A stretch of 5,423 bases of DNA. Origin: an uncultured Nitrospinaceae bacterium (GTDB lineage: Bacteria > Nitrospinota > Nitrospinia > Nitrospinales > VA-1). Within the stretch, counting starts at the first letter, position 1; every line of letters begins with the position of its first letter. A program made the translations under genes and the position numbers. The notes under the pieces were generated by a model. It was given only the letters and a program-made list of their open reading frames with translations. It did no database searches and was not told where the DNA came from. The stretch is taken from the NCBI GenBank assembly GCA_913043155.1, contig CAJWLY010000106.1:1-5423 (forward strand), read 5' to 3'. Positions 1 through 4,116 of this stretch are shown in pieces.

Positions 1-235
1 GTGTATTTGCAAATTTATTGCCTCGCTTTTTCAGTGCGCCCATGGCCGCAAGTGCGTTGAGAAGCACTTCCGATCCCTCATACGTGATCCTGGCCTTCTG
101 CGAAACTTCACGTGCCAACATACCTTTCTTTTCAAGAATGGTAAAAATTCGGAGTTGGAGAGCCGACAGCAGAATGTTTGACTCTTCCAACTGGTCGATC
201 TTGTGGATGATCTCCTGGTACGTCAGAAAAGACAT
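1..235 (-). CDS. Probable O-methyltransferase, N-terminal dimerisation (winged-helix) domain only; cut by the window edge
   Basis: The minus-strand frame opens with ATG at 235 and stays open to the window edge, giving 78 residues with no stop, so the C-terminal part lies outside. Residues about 22-78 (ALQLRIFTILEKKG, then AREVSQKA, then LLNALAAMGALKKRGNKFANT) follow the pattern of the winged-helix dimerisation domain that precedes the SAM-binding domain in hydroxyindole/O-methyltransferase-like enzymes: a helix with an L-x-IF-x-IL pattern, a recognition-like helix, then LL-ALAAMG-L-K and a short wing ending in N-T. The SAM-binding half is not visible, so the catalytic role is inferred. A MarR- or ArsR-like regulator is the main alternative. 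The start lies 7 bp after the stop of the upstream redoxin gene, and the purine run AAAAGAG at that gene's end can serve as a weak ribosome site, so the two are probably co-transcribed and translationally coupled. Confidence 0.55.
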   Translation of the reverse strand, partial: MSFLTYQEIIHKIDQLEESNILLSALQLRIFTILEKKGMLAREVSQKARITYEGSEVLLNALAAMGALKKRGNKFANT

Positions 236-242
236 AGTTCGT

Positions 243-896
243 TCACTCTTTTAATAGGGTATTTACATGGTCGATCAGTTCATGCCCCGCACCAAAAAAT
301 TTTTGCCGTAAATTCCCTCTTCGATCGATCAGGATAGTAGAGGGTGTCCCCTGCAAGGCATAAGATTCAAAAGTTCGCGCGGTTCGGGTTTTGTTTCTAA
401 CGTAGTTTCGGACTTGATCGGAAATACCGGGTTTACTTGCCTCAGGGAGGTTGTTGAAGTCGGGGATGTCCCGATGAATCATTTTTTGAACAGTTTCCTC
501 AATATCAGCCTGAAAATCAACAACCTGGTCCCACGCGATGGGAAACGGAATGCTGTATTGAAGCCGGTTTCCATGGAGCATATCCCGCAAGCTCATCGTG
601 TTGAGGGTTTCGCCAACCACCTCGCCGTCGAAAACGAGCTTTTTAAGATTTTCCAAGTTATTCTTGTCAAAGTCCTCAAATGCCGTTGCCAGCCCCAAAA
701 CGCAGAGCGCCTGCCCTTTAAATTTTTGGTAGATTTCAATCGCTGCGGGCAAGCCATAAAGAAAACAACCCGGACAATTCACCTGGAATACTTCGACGAG
801 AATAACGTTTCCCCGTTCCAGATCAATGTTAGTCGGGTTACCCTGAACCCACTGGTCGACTACGAAGCTAGGCGCGGCTTGATCAAATTGTGACAT
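243..896 (-). CDS. Cytoplasmic thioredoxin-fold protein (TlpA/redoxin-like) with CPGC motif and long insertion
   Basis: This is a 217-residue protein, probably a thiol-disulfide oxidoreductase. It begins in the AhpC/TlpA manner (FDQAAPSFVVDQWVQG, a hydrophobic strand, then VEVFQVNCPGCF), with the redox motif C-P-G-C at residues 41-44. The cis-proline is in the GTPSTILID segment (Pro about 185), followed by the usual beta-hairpin (RRGNLRQKFFG) and final helix. About 140 residues separate CxxC from the cis-proline, against roughly 40 in plain thioredoxin, so a large helical insertion is present around residues 80-165. There is no signal peptide or membrane segment, so it should be cytosolic, unlike most TlpA/ResA proteins. 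An upstream in-frame ATG at 911 would add MEKWC. I prefer the ATG at 896 because GGAG (906-909) sits 9 nt before it, while the 911 start has no clear ribosome site. Its substrate is unknown. The next gene downstream is the methyltransferase-like frame. Confidence 0.8.
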   Translation of the reverse strand: MSQFDQAAPSFVVDQWVQGNPTNIDLERGNVILVEVFQVNCPGCFLYGLPAAIEIYQKFKGQALCVLGLATAFEDFDKNNLENLKKLVFDGEVVGETLNTMSLRDMLHGNRLQYSIPFPIAWDQVVDFQADIEETVQKMIHRDIPDFNNLPEASKPGISDQVRNYVRNKTRTARTFESYALQGTPSTILIDRRGNLRQKFFGAGHELIDHVNTLLKE

Positions 897-905
897 GCAC
901 CACTT

Positions 906-909
906 CTCC
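906..909 (-). promoter_or_regulatory. Ribosome binding site (GGAG) deciding the start of the redoxin-like gene
   Basis: On the minus strand GGAGAAG occurs with GGAG 9 nt upstream of the ATG at 896. The alternative ATG at 911 overlaps this site and has only a weak GAG upstream. The site therefore favours the shorter protein. Confidence 0.6.
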
Positions 910-977
910 ATGACTCGGATTCATTAAGAAACGGCAGAAGAAGCAAAGATTATTCATGATTTTTTGACCCAGCGATT

Positions 978-983
978 TATAAT
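978..983 (+). promoter_or_regulatory. Perfect -10 hexamer (TATAAT), possible promoter of the DnaJ-like gene
   Basis: TATAAT stands 62 bp before the dnaJ-like start in the divergent intergenic region. No convincing -35 hexamer lies 16-18 bp upstream (CATGAT at 17 bp). A TTGACC at 964-969 is too close to pair with it. It may be an activator-dependent promoter or a chance AT-rich match. Confidence 0.25.
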
Positions 984-1039
984 CAATTAGACGTTATGAG
1001 TATATGCTAAATTGAACTGCTTGTTATTTCAATTGATTA
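980..1039. repeat. 9-bp perfect inverted repeat in the divergent promoter region
   Basis: TAATCAATT at 980-988 is repeated as its reverse complement AATTGATTA at 1031-1039, with 42 bp between the arms. One arm overlaps the TATAAT hexamer, and the other lies just upstream of the -35-like TTGAAA on the minus strand and just before the plus-strand start codon. This could be a two-site operator for a regulator of both transcripts. AT-rich sequence makes coincidence quite possible. Confidence 0.25.
1004..1032 (-). promoter_or_regulatory. Possible sigma-70-type promoter for the minus-strand redoxin/methyltransferase pair
   Basis: Reading the minus strand, TTGAAA (1027-1032; 5 of 6 matches to TTGACA) is followed after 17 bp by TAGCAT (1004-1009; 4 of 6 matches to TATAAT). 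Transcription would start near 997 and give a leader of roughly 100 nt. The region is AT-rich, so chance matches are easy. Confidence 0.35.
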
Positions 1040-1045
1040 AGACAC

Positions 1046-1921
1046 ATGGACGATTATTATTCGGTTTTGGGGATTGAGCGTAGGGCTTCTTTGGATGAAA
1101 TCAAGAAGGCCTTTCGAAAAAAAGCGATGAAGTATCACCCAGATCGCAATAAGGATAATCCCCGAGCCGAGGAAAAATTCAAGGATATCAATGAAGCGTA
1201 CGCTGTTTTAAGCGATGCGAAAAAGCGTAGTCAATATGATCGTTTTGGTAAGGACGGGTTTCATCAGCGATTTTCACAAGAGGACATTTTTCGCGATTTT
1301 AATTTCGATGAAGTGTTCAGCAACTTCGGGTTTAGTGGCGGTGGGTTTCCAGACTTGGAGGGTGTTTTCTCTGGGCAGAGGTTCGGTCGAACACGCGCTA
1401 GAAAGGGAGCCGATATTCGACAGGAATTTCTCATTTCCTTCCAAGAAGCCGCATTGGGAACCCAGCGAACCATTGCGACGAGGCAGAATGGAAAACGAGT
1501 GGAATCTAGCTTCAGGATTCCTGCTGGGTCCAAGGATGGTCGTAGGTTGCGTCTAGTTGGAAAGGGACAGCCCGGCCTTCAGGGCGGACCTCCTGGAGAT
1601 ATGTATCTCAAGATCCGTGTTCAAGGTCACCCTAAACTTTATCGGGAGGGCAACGACATTGTGACCGATCAGGAACTGTGCCTCACCGACGCTCTTCTAG
1701 GAACCACTGTTGAGGTCCCTACTCTCACCGAACCTAAAATGGTCAAGATCCCCCCTGGCACACAAAGCCATACCCGACTTCGATTGAAGGGAATGGGTAT
1801 TCCTCGGAGCCGAGGCAAGGAAAACGGAGACCAGATGGTTCGAGTGATTGTAAAATATCCCAAGAAACTGACAGAAGAACAAATTCAACTAATCCGCAAA
1901 TTGAAGACAAAAGGATTGTAA
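1046..1921 (+). CDS. DnaJ/CbpA-type Hsp40 co-chaperone without zinc finger
   Basis: This 291-residue protein should stimulate DnaK ATPase activity and deliver unfolded substrates in the cytoplasm. The J domain occupies residues 1-70 (DDYYSVLGI at the start, HPD at 31-33, then KFKDINEAYAVLSD and QYDRFG). A Gly/Phe-rich linker follows at about 85-115 (FSNFGFSGGGF). From about 121 to 285 lies the two-lobed C-terminal substrate-binding region: GADIRQEFLISFQEAALGT, then RIPAGSKDGRRLRLVGKGQPG, GDMYLKIRVQGHPKLYREGNDI, and a second lobe with KIPPGTQSHTRLRLKGMGIP. The CxxCxGxG zinc repeats of true DnaJ are absent, so this is the class B (CbpA-like) form, and its length is normal for that group. The ATG at 1046 begins directly with the J domain, with only a weak AAG purine stretch before it. 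It diverges from the redoxin-like gene, and the ferredoxin gene follows 99 bp downstream. Confidence 0.93.
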   Translation: MDDYYSVLGIERRASLDEIKKAFRKKAMKYHPDRNKDNPRAEEKFKDINEAYAVLSDAKKRSQYDRFGKDGFHQRFSQEDIFRDFNFDEVFSNFGFSGGGFPDLEGVFSGQRFGRTRARKGADIRQEFLISFQEAALGTQRTIATRQNGKRVESSFRIPAGSKDGRRLRLVGKGQPGLQGGPPGDMYLKIRVQGHPKLYREGNDIVTDQELCLTDALLGTTVEVPTLTEPKMVKIPPGTQSHTRLRLKGMGIPRSRGKENGDQMVRVIVKYPKKLTEEQIQLIRKLKTKGL

Positions 1922-1923
1922 CT

Positions 1924-1953
1924 GCACCGCGTGCGAGCCGGTTGAAATTTTTT
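1924..1953 (+). terminator. Weak terminator-like hairpin and T tract after the DnaJ-like gene
   Basis: A 4-bp stem GCAC/GTGC (1924-1927 with 1931-1934), or alternatively ACCG/CGGT (1926-1929 with 1939-1942), is followed by six T residues at 1948-1953. Both stems are short and the T run begins 6-14 nt after the stem, so termination would be inefficient. Read-through into the ferredoxin gene is plausible. Confidence 0.25.
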
Positions 1954-2020
1954 AGAATCCTCTCTCCCAAAGTAGCATCTTTAACTGACAACTCACTCAT
2001 CTCTCTGGAGTAGACAGCCG

Positions 2021-2317
2021 ATGGCCCGGATCGTTTTTAAGCCAGATAATATCATTCATGAAGTTGAGGACGGAACCTCGTTGATTGACGCATGTGAAGA
2101 GGTTGATTCGACTTTTTCCTTTGGTTGTACCGAGGGAACGTGTGGAGTTTGCGAACTCACGGTCACCAAGGGGGCGAAGAACGTTTCCAAGGCGAGCGAA
2201 GCGGAAAAAGACTATCTACATCCGGAAGACTTGAAAAAAGGCATGCGTCTGGGCTGCCAATTGAAGGTCCGAAAAGGTGAGGTAGTTATCGACTGGAAAG
2301 AAAACCAGGCGAAATAA
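2021..2317 (+). CDS. [2Fe-2S] ferredoxin
   Basis: This 98-residue single-domain electron carrier has the beta-grasp pattern of 2Fe-2S ferredoxins: a first hairpin (ARIVFKPDNIIHEVEDGTSLIDACEE), then the cluster loop F-G-C-T-E-G-T-C-G-V-C, and a last cysteine in RLGCQLKV. The ligands are Cys36, Cys41, Cys44 and Cys79, a C-x4-C-x2-C-x34-C spacing. The first part matches plant-type ferredoxins (x4, x2), while the long last gap is closer to adrenodoxin or Isc-type proteins (about 35-36). Another cysteine, Cys25, is unlikely to be a ligand. GGAG (2007-2010) lies 10 nt before the ATG. No reductase or oxygenase is adjacent, so its partner cannot be named. It follows the DnaJ-like gene by 99 bp and may share its transcript. 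Confidence 0.9.
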   Translation: MARIVFKPDNIIHEVEDGTSLIDACEEVDSTFSFGCTEGTCGVCELTVTKGAKNVSKASEAEKDYLHPEDLKKGMRLGCQLKVRKGEVVIDWKENQAK

Positions 2318-2435
2318 ACCGGGATTCTCACCACTCTCAACCGGTTGACGGTTTTAATAATGCTGTCTCCGATTTACCGTTCGACTTCCTACCTTAATGA
2401 ACCAAGCTTTGAGTTCTATTTCAATTTGTCAAAAA

Positions 2436-2456
2436 CGCTCGAAACGAGCGGTGTTT
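2436..2456 (+). terminator. Probable terminator hairpin between the ferredoxin gene and the pyr promoter
   Basis: CGCTCG (2436-2441), loop AAA, CGAGCG (2445-2450) forms a perfect 6-bp GC-rich stem. It is preceded by AAAAA and followed by GTGTTTCTCC. The A run before and the T-rich run after can extend the stem with mismatches. The T tract is imperfect, so intrinsic termination is likely but not certain. It sits just before the pyr promoter and would insulate it from upstream transcription. The rest of 2318-2435 shows only a palindrome AACCGGTT (2339-2346) near a TTTT run at 2352-2355, a weaker terminator candidate. Confidence 0.5.
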
Positions 2457-2460
2457 CTCC

Positions 2461-2489
2461 TTGACTTAAAAATAAATCTCATTTAGTAT
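2461..2489 (+). promoter_or_regulatory. Sigma-70-type promoter of the pyr operon
   Basis: TTGACT (2461-2466, 5 of 6 consensus matches) and TAGTAT (2484-2489, 5 of 6) are separated by exactly 17 bp of AT-rich sequence. Transcription should begin near 2496, giving a leader of about 120 nt up to the end of the attenuator T tract. It is well placed between the hairpin at 2436-2450 and the PyrR-binding loop. Confidence 0.75.
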
Positions 2490-2510
2490 TTAGCCGTTAC
2501 TCGGGAAACT

Positions 2511-2540
2511 CTTTAAAACGGTACTGTGAGGCCGTTAAGG
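2511..2540 (+). promoter_or_regulatory. PyrR-binding RNA stem-loop (pyr attenuation element)
   Basis: The RNA folds as an upper stem AACGG/CCGTT (2517-2521 with 2532-2536) closing the 10-nt loop TACTGTGAGG (2522-2531). Below it is a two-A bulge on the 5' side (2515-2516) and a lower stem CTTT/AAGG (2511-2514 with 2537-2540, including one G-U pair). The known PyrR site consensus, from memory ARUCCNGNGAGGYU, has the loop UCCNGNGAGG and a purine-rich 5' internal bulge. Here 9 of 10 loop bases match (the second base is A, not C) and the closing pair is G-C as in the R-Y position. It lies about 15 nt after the predicted transcription start and upstream of pyrR itself, which strongly supports autoregulation by PyrR with UMP/UTP. 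Confidence 0.85.
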
Positions 2541-2589
2541 GATTCAGAAGTGAAACCGGAATATTATATTATTAGAGCCTCCTTATGGG
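2532..2589 (+). promoter_or_regulatory. Predicted antiterminator pairing between PyrR loop and terminator
   Basis: The segment 2536-2541 (TAAGGG) can pair with 2580-2585 (TCCTTA) over six positions, one of them G-U. It can extend past a 2x2 internal mismatch by CC 2532-2533 with GG 2588-2589. An alternative is GAGGC 2528-2532 with GCCTC 2577-2581. Both use the 3' side of the PyrR-binding hairpin and the 5' arm of the terminator, so they exclude both of those structures. This is the arrangement known from Bacillus pyr attenuators. The helix is modest and inferred by eye. Confidence 0.55.
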
Positions 2590-2639
2590 ATTCGATCCTG
2601 AGGGGGTATTTTTTTGCCCTGAACCGGAGATTCAATTGA
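2550..2639 (+). CDS. Putative pyr leader peptide (29 codons) spanning the attenuator
   Basis: A frame starting with GTG at 2550 encodes (M)KPEYYIIRASLWDSILRG, then YFFALNRRFN, and stops with TGA at 2637-2639. AAGGG (2537-2541) lies 8 nt before the GTG. The frame passes through both arms of the terminator and its T tract, which encodes Tyr-Phe-Phe. The stop overlaps the TTG start proposed for pyrR (TTGA). The AAGGG site forms the 3' foot of the PyrR-binding hairpin, so PyrR binding could hide it. The layout recalls the E. coli pyrBI leader peptide PyrL, which also reads through its terminator and, from memory, has a similar RGAFF segment there. A short open frame may arise by chance, so this is a hypothesis. 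A further in-frame GTG at 2526 lies within the hairpin loop. Confidence 0.45.
   Translation: MKPEYYIIRASLWDSILRGYFFALNRRFN
2577..2615 (+). terminator. Intrinsic terminator of the pyr attenuator
   Basis: The arm 2577-2585 (GCCTCCTTA) pairs with 2599-2607 (TGAGGGGGT), with three G-U pairs. After a two-base bulge an inner stem GGAT/ATCC (2588-2591 with 2595-2598) is closed by the loop TCG. Seven consecutive T residues (2609-2615) follow, the hallmark of factor-independent termination. It lies about 80-120 nt after the predicted start of transcription and just before pyrR. The ATG at 2585 that would give the longest pyrR frame falls inside this hairpin. Confidence 0.8.
2624..2629 (+). promoter_or_regulatory. 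Ribosome binding site (CCGGAG) supporting a TTG start for pyrR
   Basis: GGAG at 2626-2629 lies 6 nt before the TTG at 2636. The rival ATG at 2585 has only a GAG (2575-2577) and is locked in the terminator stem. The site lies after the T tract, so it appears only on transcripts that escape attenuation. Confidence 0.6.
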
Positions 2640-3181
2640 GTTCGGTCATCTTCAATGAAAAAGATATTTCCCGTGCCGTTACCCGAATCGCCCACGAAAT
2701 ACTGGAGAAAAACAAGGGTGCCGACAAACTGGCCCTAGTGGGTATACGCACGCGAGGCGCGACTTTGGCACAGAGACTGGCAAAAAAAATCAATGAAATC
2801 GAAAGTACGACTGTCAGCCTCGGAATTCTGGATATCACCCTCTACCGGGACGACCTAGGAACCAGCAAACAAAGTCCTGAGGTCAAAAAAACCGATATTT
2901 CATTCTCTCTGGAAGGAAAGGACATAGTCCTGATCGATGACGTGTTGTACACCGGACGAACCATCCGCGCCGCCATCGATGCGCTCATCGATTTTGGCCG
3001 GCCCGCGACCGTTCAGCTGGGGGTCTTGATTGATAGAGGGCACCGGGAACTTCCCATTCGTCCAGACTATATAGGGAAAAACCTTCCGACATCCAAATCC
3101 AACCAGGTTCAGGTCCACCTTAAAGAAGATGATGGAGTAGATGAGGTTATACTAATTAACATATTGAATAAAAAGGGATAA
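2636..3181 (+). CDS. pyrR: PyrR: pyr operon RNA-binding attenuation regulator / uracil phosphoribosyltransferase
   Basis: PyrR binds pyr leader RNA when UMP or UTP is high and promotes termination. Many family members also convert uracil and PRPP to UMP. Counting from TTG 2636, the protein has 181 residues, the length I recall for Bacillus subtilis PyrR. The fold of type I phosphoribosyltransferases is plain: TRIAHEILEKN (16-26), GIRTRGATLAQRLA (36-49), LDITLYRDDL (65-74), the PRPP loop VLIDDVLYTGRT (98-109), and the strongly conserved RGHRELPIR...YIGKNLPTSKS (134-155), a region linked to RNA and nucleotide binding. All of these match the family closely, so it should be active. The longer frame from ATG 2585 (198 residues) adds 17 residues without family support and starts inside the terminator. 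Its stop overlaps the pyrB start by one base (TAATG), indicating translational coupling. Confidence 0.93.
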   Translation: MSSVIFNEKDISRAVTRIAHEILEKNKGADKLALVGIRTRGATLAQRLAKKINEIESTTVSLGILDITLYRDDLGTSKQSPEVKKTDISFSLEGKDIVLIDDVLYTGRTIRAAIDALIDFGRPATVQLGVLIDRGHRELPIRPDYIGKNLPTSKSNQVQVHLKEDDGVDEVILINILNKKG

Positions 3182-4116
3182 TGTCTATCGCGTTAAAAAA
3201 TATTTTGGGAACACGCGGCCTCGGTCGGGAGGACATATCGACAATCCTGAACACCGCCAATGCTTTCAAAGAGATCTCGACGCGGCCGATCAAGAAGGTA
3301 CCCACCCTCAGAGGCCGGACTGTTATCAACCTTTTTTTCGAGCCCAGCACACGGACCCGCACATCATTTGAAATTGCAGGAAAACGCTTGAGCGCTGACG
3401 TCATTAATATAACCGGTTCAACCAGCAGTGCGGTCAAGGGGGAAAACCTGATCGATACCGCCCGCAACCTCGAGGCGATGAACCCGGATATCATTGTGAT
3501 CCGACATGCCTGCGCGGGAGCGGCCGAGCTTATCTCCCACTTTACCGAAAGCTCCATAATTAACGCTGGTGACGGTGCGCACGAGCACCCGACCCAAGCT
3601 CTTCTCGATCTTTTGACCATCCAGGAACACAAGGGTTCGCTGGACGGACTGAGGGTCGTTATCGTGGGCGACATTGCGCACAGTCGGGTGGTGCGCTCCA
3701 ATATATTCGCCATGAAGACCATGGGAATGGACGTGCGATTGGTTGGACCACCCACCATGATCCCTTTTGAGATTGAGCGACTGGGCGTTGAGGTGAGCCA
3801 TAACCTGGCAGAAGCCATCCGAGACGCGGACGTGATTATGATGCTCCGTGTCCAGACCGAGCGGCAAAACAAGTTTCTCCTGCCCAGCCTCCGCGAATAC
3901 TCCAATCTGTTCTGTCTGACCTCCGAGAAACTGGAGCGTGCTCCGGAAGATATTTTGATTATTCACCCCGGCCCGGTCAACCGGGGAATCGAAATTGCCC
4001 TGGATGTTATGCAGGACGAGCGGTCTCTCATTCTGGATCAAGTCACCAACGGGGTGGCCATTCGAATGGCCCTAATGTATCTCCTGCTTGGGGGGAGCGA
4101 TGATGGTCTTAATTAA
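3181..4116 (+). CDS. pyrB: Aspartate carbamoyltransferase catalytic subunit
   Basis: PyrB joins carbamoyl phosphate and L-aspartate to form N-carbamoyl-aspartate, the committed step of pyrimidine synthesis, in the cytosol. The 311 residues are typical of the catalytic chain. The carbamoyl-phosphate site FFEPSTRTRTSFE has S-T-R-T-R at 56-60. The 80s loop SAVKGEN carries Lys86. IRHACAGAA has Arg108-His109, and GDGAHEHPTQALLD has HPTQ at 136-139. The aspartate domain shows GDIAHSRVVRSN (163-174), LRVQTERQ (222-229) and HPGPVNRG (262-269). In the IRHACAGAA segment many relatives have a serine where this protein has Ala112, a small change of unknown effect. No pyrI regulatory subunit or pyrC-like dead partner is adjacent, so allosteric control is unlikely to be of the E. 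coli type. The ATG overlaps the pyrR stop, with AAGGG just upstream; pyrC begins before its end. Confidence 0.97.
   Translation: MSIALKNILGTRGLGREDISTILNTANAFKEISTRPIKKVPTLRGRTVINLFFEPSTRTRTSFEIAGKRLSADVINITGSTSSAVKGENLIDTARNLEAMNPDIIVIRHACAGAAELISHFTESSIINAGDGAHEHPTQALLDLLTIQEHKGSLDGLRVVIVGDIAHSRVVRSNIFAMKTMGMDVRLVGPPTMIPFEIERLGVEVSHNLAEAIRDADVIMMLRVQTERQNKFLLPSLREYSNLFCLTSEKLERAPEDILIIHPGPVNRGIEIALDVMQDERSLILDQVTNGVAIRMALMYLLLGGSDDGLN
4090..4097 (+). promoter_or_regulatory. Ribosome binding site (GGGGGGAG) inside pyrB for pyrC
   Basis: The purine run ends in GGAG at 4094-4097, leaving 5 nt to the ATG at 4103 and only 2 nt to the ATG at 4100. The TTG at 4088 overlaps it and cannot use it. 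It therefore points to 4103 as the pyrC start, with translation coupled to the end of pyrB. Confidence 0.6.

Noticed and set aside
414..893. Plus-strand frame (159 codons) opposite the redoxin-like gene
   Set aside because: The opposite strand carries a recognisable thioredoxin fold with CPGC and cis-proline; this frame has no motif or good ribosome site.
964..983. TTGACC (964-969) and TATAAT (978-983) as one promoter
   Set aside because: The spacer is only 8 bp, far too short for a sigma-70 promoter.
1046..2317. DnaJ-like gene plus ferredoxin as a remnant of an isc (hscB-fdx) iron-sulfur assembly cluster
   Set aside because: The J protein is CbpA-type with a full C-terminal substrate-binding region, not HscB, and no iscS, iscU or hscA is present; the adjacency alone does not support it.
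2360..2464. Plus-strand ATG frame of 34 codons between the ferredoxin gene and the pyr promoter
   Set aside because: It has no ribosome site, runs through the hairpin at 2436-2450 and ends inside the -35 hexamer of the pyr promoter; the peptide resembles nothing known to me.
2585..2635. N-terminal extension of PyrR as a real added segment
   Set aside because: It coincides exactly with the attenuator hairpin and T tract, and a TTG start with a better ribosome site gives the normal family length.
3156..3905. Long minus-strand frame (249 codons) opposite pyrB
   Set aside because: It lies antisense to a well-supported pyrB, is rich in Arg, Ser and Ile in a way expected of a shadow frame, and shows no domain.
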